A stretch of DNA of 64,000 nucleotides from Wenjunlia tyrosinilytica. Lineage in GTDB: Bacteria; Actinomycetota; Actinomycetes; Streptomycetales; Streptomycetaceae. Below are positions 52,253 through 61,149 of the stretch, in pieces. Made by a program: the position numbers and the translations under genes. Numbering within the stretch: the stretch's first letter is position 1; each line of letters starts with the position of its first letter. The DNA is taken from NCBI RefSeq assembly GCF_014646055.1, contig NZ_BMMS01000023.1, positions 194 through 64,193 on the forward strand, written 5' to 3'. Below the pieces are notes generated by a model. That model was not told the origin of the DNA. It searched no databases and worked only from the letters and a program-made list of their open reading frames with translations.

Positions 52253-53263
52253 TCATCCCTCGACGCCCATCCAGCCGACCTGCCACTCCGTCACCAAGTC
52301 CGCCGGCTCCGGGGGCCGGGGGTCCTTCACATCGCCCGATGGGGTGGGCTCCACCCGGTCCTGCTCGAAGGCCAGGACCAGTACCTGGGCGGTGAACCCC
52401 GTGGCTGTGGGGTCCACGATGCTGAGCAGGCCGTCGAGTACCACGCGCGGCTCACCGTCCCCGGCGGGGATCCCGATGATCCGGGGACCGTCGATGCGCC
52501 CGAAGTAGCCGGGCGTCGTCAGGAATCCACCGCTGCGGGTGTCGACGGGGGCCTGCAGACCCCCGGCAAGCCGGTAGGTGCCGCGCACCGGCAGGGCGAG
52601 CTTCCCGGCGTCGGGAAGGTTCCCGTCCTCCCACGGGTCCCACGGCTCCCAGACCGTCGGCTGCTGGACGCCGCACGCGATGTAGGGCCGGGTCGGCGGC
52701 CGGGCGTTGCGACGCTGGGCGATGCTGAGGTCCTTGTCGAGCCGGCACCCGCGCACGGCGATCTCCGCGAGGATCAGGCTGCGCCCGCTCACGATCGCGG
52801 CCCGATCCTGGGCCGGGCTGCCGTCCGGGTTGAGGGGGACCCAGGAGAAGACGGGCTCCTCGCGCAGCCGCACGGCCCCCCGGGTGTCGCAGATACCCTC
52901 CCGCAGTTCCACCTCCTCCAGCTCCGCGTCGTCCGGGTAGCGCACGGTCAGCACATAGCGCTGGGGCTTGCCTTCGGCGTCACCCGCCACCGGAGGCGTC
53001 TGGATCGTGCGGGACGTGGTCAGCACGATCTCGCGCCCGAGGTCGTCGATGGCGTACCCGGGTTCGACGCCGGCCTCCTTGTCCCCTTTCCTGCCGCTGA
53101 CGGCGAACCCGTTGCCGATGCCCGGCTGGTGCAGGCTCTGGTTGTGCAGCCGGCGCATCTCGTGGTTGAACGCCTCGATGCCCTGCAGGTCGGAGGCGAA
53201 GAGACGCTGCCCGTCGAAGAAGCGTTGGCGCTCGACCGAGCGCGTCGCGTCGATGAAACTCAT
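52253..53263 (-). CDS. eCIS-associated paralog family protein, member 3
   Basis: The protein has 336 residues, starting MSFIDATRSVERQRFFDGQR. It shows the shared blocks: 'RFFDGQRLFASDLQGIEAFN', 'MRRLHNQSLHQPGIGNGFAV' and 'VEPGYAIDDLGREIVLT'. The rest is beta-rich ('YVLTVRYPDDAELEEVEL', 'PYIACGVQQPTVWEPW', 'GGFLTTPGYFGRIDGPRIIG', 'ATGFTAQVLVLAFE'). The ATG at 53263 overlaps the member 4 stop by 4 bp (ATGA). No enzymatic motif is seen. Confidence 0.85.
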   Translation of the reverse strand: MSFIDATRSVERQRFFDGQRLFASDLQGIEAFNHEMRRLHNQSLHQPGIGNGFAVSGRKGDKEAGVEPGYAIDDLGREIVLTTSRTIQTPPVAGDAEGKPQRYVLTVRYPDDAELEEVELREGICDTRGAVRLREEPVFSWVPLNPDGSPAQDRAAIVSGRSLILAEIAVRGCRLDKDLSIAQRRNARPPTRPYIACGVQQPTVWEPWDPWEDGNLPDAGKLALPVRGTYRLAGGLQAPVDTRSGGFLTTPGYFGRIDGPRIIGIPAGDGEPRVVLDGLLSIVDPTATGFTAQVLVLAFEQDRVEPTPSGDVKDPRPPEPADLVTEWQVGWMGVEG

Positions 53264-54273
53264 GCCGGTCGCCGTTTCTGTCGCAGGTGGGCGGAGGAGG
53301 TGTCGTCGCCGAAACCCTGAATGCCGGTCCAGGTCACAGCGAGGGCGATGGTGCGCCCCGGGGCGCGCAGGGCGCTGTCGACGTCCGGCCGCGGCCCGCG
53401 GGCCGCGGCGCGCGCTGGGCCGGGCAGGTCCTCCCGGCCCGCCGGCCGAAGCCCCGGGACCGAGAACAGCCACGGCATCAGCAGCCGGTAGGCGAAGCGG
53501 TCCTTGTCTGCCTCGCCCACATGTCCGAACGGGAACAGCAGGGGCACGGGGAACTCCGGCATCCACAGTGATCCGCTGATCTGGGCGAAGTAGCAGGGGG
53601 TGGCGGTGAAGCCCGCCGCCGAGGTGTCGATCTCCACCTGGATGCCCAGATACGCCGACTCGCCGTCGAGCACCTCGGTCCACGGCTTCCAGGCGGTCTG
53701 GCCGGGAATGGTCGCCCCGTGGCCGATCCGCGGGCGGGCGAGCGGGCGCACCCGCGGTGGCCGGAACCGCGTCTGCGGGTCGTCGGTGGCCAGCGGCACC
53801 CCGGAGCGGACGGCGGAGCTGGAGCGCGGCAGCCAGCGCAGGACGACGTCGTGATCGGGGACCCGGCCGTCGCGGAGGTATCCGCCGAGCAGCGGCGCGC
53901 AGGCGGGGGCTGAGGTCTCCTCACGGGCCACCACGAGAAGGAGCGGACCGTCGTGGGGCACCTCGATCCGGCGGTGCTCGCGCAGGATCAGCTCCCGTCC
54001 TGACCGGTCGTAGGCCAGTCCCGGACCGACGCGGGCGGTGCGTGCCCCGCTGTCGCTCGTGGTGATGGCGACGTCCATCCCCGCGACGACCCCGTACGCG
54101 CTGTGCAGGGCGCGGTTGTGCGCCCAGCGGACCTGGTCGTCCAGCCGGGCCTGGTCGGCGAGATCCCGCCGGGCGAGCGCCTCGCCGCGGCCGTGCCGCA
54201 GGCGCTGCGGGTCGGCCGGTGTCCAGGCGGTGTTCGCCCCGGAGGCGTCCGCCCGTGGAGTGTCGGTGGACAT
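53260..54273 (-). CDS. eCIS-associated paralog family protein, member 4
   Basis: The protein has 337 residues. The shared blocks are 'QRLRHGRGEALARRDLADQA', 'RWAHNRALHSAYGVVAGMDV' and 'VGPGLAYDRSGRELIL'. As in member 3, a later segment reads 'SAAGFTATPCYFAQISGS', so members 3 and 4 are closest to each other. The ATG at 54273 is one base after the stop of the baseplate gene (TGACATG). It may be co-translated with it. No signal peptide, membrane segment or catalytic motif is evident. Confidence 0.83.
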   Translation of the reverse strand: MSTDTPRADASGANTAWTPADPQRLRHGRGEALARRDLADQARLDDQVRWAHNRALHSAYGVVAGMDVAITTSDSGARTARVGPGLAYDRSGRELILREHRRIEVPHDGPLLLVVAREETSAPACAPLLGGYLRDGRVPDHDVVLRWLPRSSSAVRSGVPLATDDPQTRFRPPRVRPLARPRIGHGATIPGQTAWKPWTEVLDGESAYLGIQVEIDTSAAGFTATPCYFAQISGSLWMPEFPVPLLFPFGHVGEADKDRFAYRLLMPWLFSVPGLRPAGREDLPGPARAAARGPRPDVDSALRAPGRTIALAVTWTGIQGFGDDTSSAHLRQKRRPA

Positions 54274-54274
54274 G

Positions 54275-56536
54275 TCACCCCACCTCGATCCGGTGCGGGC
54301 CGGGGGCCACAAGGCCGGCCGGTCCGACGCAGAGGTCCCCGCAGCTGGGGGCGGAGTCATCGGCCACCAGCTCAAGGGCGAGGACATGGGCGACGCCTGG
54401 CACCTCGTCGATGACCGCGAGGACCTCCGAGCGGTACACGTCGCGCCCGAAAGGCCAGCCAGCGGCGTCAGAGCCACCGGTGAGCGGGTCGAAGAAGCGG
54501 TCGAGGGCGGCGGCCACCGCGGGCGCCAGGTCGGTCGGCCGGGCATCGGCGCGGGGCGCGACGGTGGCCCGGACGGTGACGGTCACATAGACGGGGCCGG
54601 TGACCTCCACCCTGGTGCCGAGCACCCGCCGCCGGTCGAGGCAACGGGCGACGGCCTCCCGCATTCCCGGGCTCGGCGCGGGGCGGTCGGCCGGGAGATA
54701 CGGGACGACCAGCACCGTTACGACGCCCGGCGCGGTCAGGCACGGAAAACCGGGATGGTGGTTGACTCGGGCCTGCGCACGGGCCGTCCGGACTCCCGGT
54801 GTCCGCAGGGCGAGCGCGGCATGGTCGTCGGCCGTGACAGCGCGGGCCGGCTGCTCATGGGCCTGCCGGGCGCGCGCCATGGCGGACTCCACCGTCTCCG
54901 CCGCGCTCCCTTCCGCTGCCGGTACGACGTTGGCGACTCCGGCGAGTTCGGCGAGCAGGACCGTCAGGTCGGGAACGGCCGCGCGGTTGTGGGGTGAGCC
55001 GGCCACCCGGTCCACGGCCCCGGCGGGCAGATTGCCCCCGTCGGCGCGGGTCAGATCCGCGGTGGTCAGCAGCGTCGCACCGGCCGGGGCGACCCGGCCG
55101 CGTTCCCCGTCGCCGAGGAGGACGGTGCCCGCCGCCGCGTCCGGTACGGCGTGCGCGTCGGCCCGTGACGAGGCGTCGAAGTCGGCCCGCAGCGCCCATG
55201 GACGCCAGACGCCGTTCTCCAGACTGGACAGGCGCAGGCTCTCGGCCACGACGGGCGCGCCGGGAATCCCGACGCGCTGCAGTGGTCCGCCGGTGCCGCG
55301 CTGCGCCGCCGCCGCCTCGACGGTGAGCGTGCGGCCCCCCGGATCGTAGGACAGGACCCGGACCGCGGCGGGGTCGCCCGCGGGGGAGCGGAACCCCAGG
55401 CGGTCGACCGCGCCGCGCGCGTCGATCCGCAGGTCCAGGACGGCCGGGCCGCCCGGGGCCGGGGGAGTGCCGGTCACCGGCGCGCCGGGTGTGATCGGCA
55501 GCGTCAGGACCGCCGGGACGGCCTGGACCGCGGCCACGGCGTTGAACGCCAGACCGCGCAGGACGGGAGCGGCGTCGTAGGCGCCGCACCTCAGCCGGAC
55601 CCGCAGCCACGCCAGCGGGCCGTGGCGGTCCTCCAGCGCACGCGGCGCGGGCGGCGCCGGAAGGGTGACGATCACCCGGCCGTCCAGGGTGAGGGCCCTG
55701 GTGTCGTCCTCGACGCCGCCGTGCGGGTCGAGCGGGGTCCAGCCCCGCGGGCCGGTCAGCACCTCCCAGACCAGCTCGGCGCAGTGGTGCACGAGGCGTT
55801 CCGCGAGGTGTTCGTCGTCGGCGGGGCCGGATCCGGAAGCGGGAGCGGGACCGCACTCGGCGGCCTGCCACGGCGGAGTGCGGTCCGCGCGGGCGGCGCG
55901 CGCCTCGTCGGCGATCCGTTCGCGCTCCTCAGTGCCGGACCGGCCGTCGGGGTCGGCCGGGGCGAAGCCCAGGCTGACGGCGGACCCGGCCGGCCACGGT
56001 GACGGCAGGTCGAAGCCGAGGTAGAGCGCCGCACCCGGCCGCGGATCCGCGCCGAACGGCTGCACGGGCTCACCGCGCTGCCAGGCGGTGGTCAGGTCGG
56101 TCAGGTCGTCGAGCCCCGTTCCGGTCAGCACCGCCGCCAGCCGTCCCGGCTGGACCGTCAGTCCGTGCGAGGAGCGGAAGCGTACCGGCACGCCGAAGTG
56201 GTCGCGGCCCTCGAACTCCAATCCGGTCGGCAAGACCCTGGCCGGTGCACCGGGCGCCAGACGCACGTCGAGCAGAGTCCGGGCCGGTCGTGGCGCACGC
56301 GGTGCGACCCCGGCGAGCGCCAGCAGCTTGCGGCGGTGGCGGTCGGTGATCTGGTTGACCGTGTAGAGATCGAGTTCCGCGATCCACGCGAACAGCTCCA
56401 TCAGGGTGATGCCCGGATCGTGGGCGTTGTGATCCGTCCACGTCGGCGCGTAGCAGGGAATCAGGGCCCGTCCCTCGTCGACGAGTTCCTGCCAGCGGCG
56501 GTCGTCCAGATTGGGCAGCGGCAGCCCGGTCGCCAT
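54275..56536 (-). CDS. eCIS baseplate J-like protein (smaller of two)
   Basis: The protein has 753 residues. The N-terminal block 'DDRRWQELVDEGRALIPCYA', 'TDHNAHDPGITLMELFAWIA' and 'DLYTVNQITDRHRRKLLALA' is typical of Afp11/Pvc11-type putative baseplate proteins. The C-terminal gp47/J core has 'ARARQAHEQPARAVTADDHA', 'TPGVRTARAQARVNHHPGFP', 'VVTVLVVPYLPADRPAPSPG' and 'DVYRSEVLAVIDEVPGVAHV'. It should form part of the wedge ring linking hub and sheath. I chose the ATG at 56536 with GGAGA upstream. The frame runs on to 57622 inside the other J gene. Confidence 0.9.
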   Translation of the reverse strand: MATGLPLPNLDDRRWQELVDEGRALIPCYAPTWTDHNAHDPGITLMELFAWIAELDLYTVNQITDRHRRKLLALAGVAPRAPRPARTLLDVRLAPGAPARVLPTGLEFEGRDHFGVPVRFRSSHGLTVQPGRLAAVLTGTGLDDLTDLTTAWQRGEPVQPFGADPRPGAALYLGFDLPSPWPAGSAVSLGFAPADPDGRSGTEERERIADEARAARADRTPPWQAAECGPAPASGSGPADDEHLAERLVHHCAELVWEVLTGPRGWTPLDPHGGVEDDTRALTLDGRVIVTLPAPPAPRALEDRHGPLAWLRVRLRCGAYDAAPVLRGLAFNAVAAVQAVPAVLTLPITPGAPVTGTPPAPGGPAVLDLRIDARGAVDRLGFRSPAGDPAAVRVLSYDPGGRTLTVEAAAAQRGTGGPLQRVGIPGAPVVAESLRLSSLENGVWRPWALRADFDASSRADAHAVPDAAAGTVLLGDGERGRVAPAGATLLTTADLTRADGGNLPAGAVDRVAGSPHNRAAVPDLTVLLAELAGVANVVPAAEGSAAETVESAMARARQAHEQPARAVTADDHAALALRTPGVRTARAQARVNHHPGFPCLTAPGVVTVLVVPYLPADRPAPSPGMREAVARCLDRRRVLGTRVEVTGPVYVTVTVRATVAPRADARPTDLAPAVAAALDRFFDPLTGGSDAAGWPFGRDVYRSEVLAVIDEVPGVAHVLALELVADDSAPSCGDLCVGPAGLVAPGPHRIEVG

Positions 56537-56550
56537 GGTGCGCTCTCCTC

Positions 56551-59500
56551 TCATGCCTGCTGTTCCGAACGGCCGGGGGCCGGCCCCAGCCGAAGCTCCC
56601 CGGCGACCACCGTCCGGTGCGGCGCGATGTCGATCCGTTCGCCGCCGGTCCGCCCCTGCGTCGAGACGGCCAGCCGTTCCACGTGGTCGATGCCGTCGAC
56701 CCGCTCCAGGACGGCGGCGACGTCGGACAGGAACACGGAGCGGCCCGGCTCCCAGCCGGCGCCCTCGGGCCCGCCGTACAGGGGGTGGAGCAGCCGGGCC
56801 AGGGCGGCTCGCGCACGCTGTTCCACAGGTCCCGCCTCCGCCGGGTCGCGCGGCACGATCGTGGCGTCCACATCGACCGGGACATACGCCGGCCCGATCA
56901 CCTCGAGGCGCCGCAACCCCGCCGGAGCGGCGGCGGCCCGCGCCTCCACATACCGGCGGACGCTCTCGCGCAGGCCGAACGACGGCCACGGACGCGGGTC
57001 GGCGCTCGCCGGGATGATGACCACCGTCACATACCCGGGACGCCGCCGCCCGTCGGCCGAGCGGGTCGGCAGCGCCCGCGCGACCGCGACGGCCGCAGAC
57101 GCCTCCCGGGCGAGGGCCTCCAGGTCGGCAGCCGACACCGCGCGGCCCCTGTGCCGCAGCGTCGCCGGGCCGCGGGCCCGCAGCGCGTCCAGGGTCTCCG
57201 CGTCGGCGCCGCCTTCCGCCGGCATCGGGTTGGCGACCGACTCGACGCCGCCGAAGGCGCCCTGGAGCTGCGAGACGGCACCGGCCGCGACGTTGCCCGT
57301 GCTGCCGCCGCCCGTCTGGTAGCGACGGGCGAGCACGGCGGCTCCGGCGGGCGGGATCCTGCCCCGTGTACCGTCGCCGAACTGCAGCCGTCCGCTGGTG
57401 CGCTCCAGCACGTACACCCGGTCGCTCGGGCCCGAGCGCAGCAGGTGGTCGCGGGCCTCCCAGCGGACCCACACCTCGGTCACCTGCTTGTTGCGGTCGC
57501 GGCGCAGCCGGAGGGGGCCGTACTCCACGTCGCTCGCGCCGGACTCCCTTCCGAGCAGCGCCTCGATGTCGCGGACGGTCCGCCGGTCCCCGGCGAACAG
57601 CTCCAGGGCGACGACGCGCCACTCGGCGGCCGCGCGCGGGCCGGCGAACTCGCGGACCTCGACCTGCTGTCCCGGCAGGACCGGTACCTGACGGAACGCG
57701 AGGACCTGGTCCGGCACGCCGGTGCCCGCCCCGACCGGATCATCGGTCACCGTCTGGTGCTGGACCGCCCAGGTGGCGTTGGGGAAGACACCGCGGATGG
57801 ACGGCGCGCCCGGTGGGCCGTCCTCCTTCAGCCGCACCCGAAGCCAGGACCGGGCGGTGCCGAAACGGGCCACGGGTCGGCTGTCCTGCGGGCCGGTCAG
57901 TCCGACGATTCCGGGCAGCCGCAGCCGACGGGTCTCGTCGTCGACCGTCAGGGCGCGCCAGGTCCCGCCGTCCCAGTACTCCCACAGCTGGGCCGGCCCC
58001 AGCGTCTCGGCCGGGTTCTCCTCGATGCCGAAGAAGATGCCGATCCGGTCGGCCGGAAGCGGCTTGTCGAATCCCAGGTACAGCGCGGGCGTGGTGTCGG
58101 CCGGCGGCGTGAAGGGCCGGAACACCCGGCCCGGCCAGACGGCTTCCTCGGTGTGCTCCGCGTACCGGAACTCGTTGCAGGTGAGCACCCGTTCGGGCGC
58201 GAACGGACCGAACGTCCAGGAATAGCCCAGCCTGAACACCGACAGGGCCGGGGGCCGGCTGACCACATAGGTGAAGGTGTTGGTGACGGGGTCCTGCTGC
58301 GCGGAGTCGGTCCAGCTGACCGTCTTCTTGAATCCGAAGCCGCCGCTGACCAGCCGTACGCGCATCCACCGCGCTTCGATGCCGGCGACGGTCGTCTCCG
58401 CCATGTCGTGCGGAACGGTGAGCGTGACGCTGCCGAAGCCCGGCGGGTCCGGGTCGAGGTCGACGGGGCTGCCGGTGAAGCCCGGAACGGCCGTCCAGGC
58501 GCGGCCGTCCCAGTACTCCCAGGCGACCTGGTGGGTGAGCGGCTCGTCGTCCGCGGCCCGTACCTCGTCCTGAGGGGTCGGTGTGCGGACGTAGCAGACC
58601 CGCACCTCGGCGCCGGGCTTGGTGAAGACCTCCGCGGAGGAGAAGTAGAAGACCGCGCCCGGTTGGGGCTGCAGGCCGAACGGATAGAACGGGACGGACA
58701 CGTCGGCCTCGGCGTCGTCGGCGACCGCAGTGTCGGGCGGGAAGCCCCCGTCGATGGCCGGCGTCCCGTCGTCGACGGGCACGGCCTGGCCGATACGGCG
58801 GGTGATGACCGTGGACAGGCGGATCTGCTCCACCTCCGGAAGCAGCTGGGCCGGGTCCGGCAGGAGCGGTTCGACCAGCCGGGCGCGCACCCAGTAGTTC
58901 TCGATGCCGTCGACAGCGGTCTTCCTGGTCTGCGCGCATTCGGTCTCCAGACGGACGGTGCCGGTCCGCTGGAAGCGCGCTGTGCTGTCCTGCTGCGCCG
59001 CTGCGCAGACGTCGCCCGCCGCGGCGGTGCTCCCGAACGGCCGCCAGACATCGCCGTCCCAGAACTCCCAGGCCGCGTCGAGCGGTTCCGAGGCACCCTG
59101 ACCGAGTTCGAACTCGACCGCGAGCCGGCTCTCGCCGGAGAGCGCGAGCAGGGTCGGATGGGCCAGGTAGAGGTGGTGCGGCAGATCCCGCAGGTCCGGC
59201 GGGTTCCAGGGCCGGAAGGGCTGCCCGGCGGTGAGCGCCGGCATGTGGTCGATGGCCTGGTCCCGGCCCGGCCACAGGCTGCGCAGCTCGACCAGCCGCC
59301 CCGACGCCAGCCCGGTCGCACGCTCGGTCTCGAACCACACCGGGCCCGGCGGGGTGGTGGGCGGGCCGTCGGAGGGCCCCAGCGGGTCCGGCGCCTTGGC
59401 CGCGAGCCGGGTACCCGCCGGCACCCGGAGGTCGTCGGCGGTGGCCGAGAGGGTGAAGACGACCGGGGCGCGGGCGGCCTGGGCCGGGATCAGCCGGACG

Positions 59501-59721
59501 CCGAGCAGATCGAGCAGCGCGAGGTGGTGCTTGTCGGGCGCCTGGTCGAGCCGTGCGGCGATCGAGGCCAGGTAGCGGGCCAGCACCTCGGCGAGGGCGA
59601 TGTCCGGGCCGCTCGCCCCCGGCTGCCATTCCGGCACATAGCCGGAACGGCGGGCGAGCAGTGCCGCGACGAAGGCGGCGGCGTCGCGGGGGCCGGCGTC
59701 GGGGCGGAGGGACGGGATCAC
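56551..59721 (-). CDS. eCIS baseplate J-like protein (larger of two)
   Basis: The protein has 1056 residues. It begins with 'PDIALAEVLARYLASIAARL' and 'DKHHLALLDLLGVRLIPAQA', has a long central beta-rich part with repeated 'EYWDGRAW' type segments ('WEFWDGDVWRPF', 'WEYWDGRAWTAVPGF', 'WEYWDGGTWRAL'), and ends with a J/gp47 core ('RRYQTGGGSTGNVAAGAVSQ', 'RARGPATLRHRGRAVSAADL', 'GYVTVVIIPASADPRPWPSF', 'SVFLSDVAAVLERVDGIDHV'). It corresponds to the large Afp12/Pvc12-type wedge. The GTG at 59721 overlaps the gp25 gene stop (GTGA). Confidence 0.9.
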   Translation of the reverse strand: MIPSLRPDAGPRDAAAFVAALLARRSGYVPEWQPGASGPDIALAEVLARYLASIAARLDQAPDKHHLALLDLLGVRLIPAQAARAPVVFTLSATADDLRVPAGTRLAAKAPDPLGPSDGPPTTPPGPVWFETERATGLASGRLVELRSLWPGRDQAIDHMPALTAGQPFRPWNPPDLRDLPHHLYLAHPTLLALSGESRLAVEFELGQGASEPLDAAWEFWDGDVWRPFGSTAAAGDVCAAAQQDSTARFQRTGTVRLETECAQTRKTAVDGIENYWVRARLVEPLLPDPAQLLPEVEQIRLSTVITRRIGQAVPVDDGTPAIDGGFPPDTAVADDAEADVSVPFYPFGLQPQPGAVFYFSSAEVFTKPGAEVRVCYVRTPTPQDEVRAADDEPLTHQVAWEYWDGRAWTAVPGFTGSPVDLDPDPPGFGSVTLTVPHDMAETTVAGIEARWMRVRLVSGGFGFKKTVSWTDSAQQDPVTNTFTYVVSRPPALSVFRLGYSWTFGPFAPERVLTCNEFRYAEHTEEAVWPGRVFRPFTPPADTTPALYLGFDKPLPADRIGIFFGIEENPAETLGPAQLWEYWDGGTWRALTVDDETRRLRLPGIVGLTGPQDSRPVARFGTARSWLRVRLKEDGPPGAPSIRGVFPNATWAVQHQTVTDDPVGAGTGVPDQVLAFRQVPVLPGQQVEVREFAGPRAAAEWRVVALELFAGDRRTVRDIEALLGRESGASDVEYGPLRLRRDRNKQVTEVWVRWEARDHLLRSGPSDRVYVLERTSGRLQFGDGTRGRIPPAGAAVLARRYQTGGGSTGNVAAGAVSQLQGAFGGVESVANPMPAEGGADAETLDALRARGPATLRHRGRAVSAADLEALAREASAAVAVARALPTRSADGRRRPGYVTVVIIPASADPRPWPSFGLRESVRRYVEARAAAAPAGLRRLEVIGPAYVPVDVDATIVPRDPAEAGPVEQRARAALARLLHPLYGGPEGAGWEPGRSVFLSDVAAVLERVDGIDHVERLAVSTQGRTGGERIDIAPHRTVVAGELRLGPAPGRSEQQA

Positions 59722-60146
59722 TGCGGCGTCCCCTCCTCCAGGTAGAAGGGGTACACGAGGTTGTGGACCCCGTTGGTGGCCCGCACCCGGTACTGGACCT
59801 CGATGTCCAGCCGGTTGCGCTGCTCCGGGTCGGCGCAGGTCACGACGACGTCCAGGATGTCGATGCGCGGTTCCCAGTCGACGAGCGCGTCGTGGACCCG
59901 GGTCCTGACCCGCGTCATCGTCGTCGGGCTGACCGGTTCGAAGACGAAGCGGTCCAGGCCGGCGCCGAAGTCCGGACGCATCGCCCGCTCACCGGGGTTG
60001 GTGCCGAGCACGATCCGGATCGCCTGGTGGACGTCCTCCTCGTAGGTGGCCGTCGCCACGGAGCCGTCGGGCCGCACCCCGACAGGGAAGCTCCAGCCCG
60101 AGCCGAGGAATGCCCTGGGGTCGGGGGCGGCCTGCCGCGTGACCAT
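59718..60146 (-). CDS. GPW/gp25-family baseplate protein
   Basis: The protein has 142 residues, the usual gp25 size. Conserved blocks are 'GSGWSFPVGVRPDGSVATAT', 'EEDVHQAIRIVLGTNPGERA', 'MRPDFGAGLDRFVFEPVSPT' and 'HDALVDWEPRIDIL', which includes the EPR signature. In phages and eCIS, gp25 links the wedge to the first sheath ring. The ATG at 60146 is 3 bases after the PAAR gene stop. It overlaps the large J gene, showing tight operon organisation. Confidence 0.95.
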   Translation of the reverse strand: MVTRQAAPDPRAFLGSGWSFPVGVRPDGSVATATYEEDVHQAIRIVLGTNPGERAMRPDFGAGLDRFVFEPVSPTTMTRVRTRVHDALVDWEPRIDILDVVVTCADPEQRNRLDIEVQYRVRATNGVHNLVYPFYLEEGTPQ

Positions 60147-60149
60147 CGC

Positions 60150-60431
60150 TCACCCCCCGATCTGGACGGTGGGCAGGCCGGCCACGATCGGCGCGCCGCA
60201 CCCGGTCAGGTCTCCCATCCTGGCCGCGCCCCGTCCGGAGATCAGTACGGTGAGGCTCGCCCCGACGATCGGGCTCGGCGGATGGGGCCCGGCCAGTGGC
60301 GGCATGGCGCAGGTGTGCGTGTCGCCCAGGACGGCCGCGGGCATGCCGCCGATGAGCACGGTGGGCACGCCCGGTCCGGCGACGACGCCCGGGTGGCCGG
60401 TGGGGTCGAGTACGCGTGCGGCAGGTGGCAT
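60150..60431 (-). CDS. PAAR-domain spike tip protein
   Basis: The protein has 93 residues with the PAAR pattern: 'VPTVLIGGMPAAVLGDTHTC', 'MPPLAGPHPPSPIVGASLTV', 'ISGRGAARMGDLTGCGAPIV' and 'GLPTVQIGG'. The His and Cys residues (HTC, TGC) can bind the tip metal ion. It should cap the spike trimer and pierce the target. I chose the ATG at 60431 with GGGAG 9 bases upstream; upstream frame to 60839 is a shadow of the spike gene. Confidence 0.92.
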   Translation of the reverse strand: MPPAARVLDPTGHPGVVAGPGVPTVLIGGMPAAVLGDTHTCAMPPLAGPHPPSPIVGASLTVLISGRGAARMGDLTGCGAPIVAGLPTVQIGG

Positions 60432-60454
60432 GGTCGGTCTCTCCCGTCGGGGGT

Positions 60455-61120
60455 TCAGTTGATCTTCACGAGCGGGGCGGTCACATTGCAGACCCCGGCG
60501 GACTTCAGCGTGGTGGTGGCCGCACCGTTGATCTCGACCGTCGCGCCCTTCAGCGAGATCCGGGGGGCTTCGAGCGCGATGCTGGCGGCGGCGGTGATGG
60601 TCACGCCCTGGGTGGCGTTGTTCAGGCTGATCGAGACGGTGCCGGCGAGGTTGGTCAGTTCGATCGTGGCCGGGTTCATCGTGATCTTCTGTTGGGTGGA
60701 CGTCGTGATGGTGATCGACTGCGCCAGGTCGTCCATCTCGATCTCGTGGCCGGCGCCGGCCGTCAGACCGCTGCGGATGATCCGCTTGGCGAGCGCGGTG
60801 ACCGGGTCGCCGACCGGCACCCTGTCGCGGTCGTTCCACAGCCCTCCGACCACGAAGGCGTCACGGGGGTCGTCTCCGGCGAGGGCGACCAGTACCTCGT
60901 CGTCGATGCGGGGCACATAGAAGAAGCCCGCTCCGTTGCCCGCGCCGGCGGCCGCGAGACGCGCCCACACCTCCTGGTCCAGCGATGGGACACGGACCAG
61001 GATCTTGCCTTCCAGCAGCAGGTCCACGTTGTTGGTGACGGTGCCCGCGGCGATGCTGACACCGGGTTTGCGTCCGAGGTCCTCCCACGCGGTACCCCAC
61101 TCGAGCAGAGACACGTTCAT
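60455..61120 (-). CDS. baseplate protein V/gp5-like spike protein
   Basis: The protein has 221 residues. An OB-fold part is seen in 'VDLLLEGKILVRVPSLDQEV', 'ARLAAAGAGNGAGFFYVPRI', 'DDEVLVALAGDDPRDAFVVG' and 'LWNDRDRVP'. The C-terminal part is a beta-helix needle with short repeats ('NPATIELTNLAGTVSISLNN', 'TQGVTITAAASIALEAPRIS', 'LKGATVEINGAATTTLKSAG'). It should trimerise below the gpD-like hub and carry PAAR. AAGGAG lies very close to the ATG at 61120. Confidence 0.92.
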   Translation of the reverse strand: MNVSLLEWGTAWEDLGRKPGVSIAAGTVTNNVDLLLEGKILVRVPSLDQEVWARLAAAGAGNGAGFFYVPRIDDEVLVALAGDDPRDAFVVGGLWNDRDRVPVGDPVTALAKRIIRSGLTAGAGHEIEMDDLAQSITITTSTQQKITMNPATIELTNLAGTVSISLNNATQGVTITAAASIALEAPRISLKGATVEINGAATTTLKSAGVCNVTAPLVKIN

Positions 61121-61149
61121 CGCTCCTTCAGTCGGCGGGAGTTCTGCGC

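Noticed and set aside
49099-52395. 1098-codon plus-strand frame across the eCIS genes
   Set aside because: It is antisense to three well-supported genes, is rich in Arg/Gly/Pro/Val and matches no family. It is a high-GC shadow frame.
56617-59745. 1042-codon plus-strand frame opposite the large J gene
   Set aside because: Antisense shadow of a gene with clear baseplate motifs; no ribosome binding site or domain.
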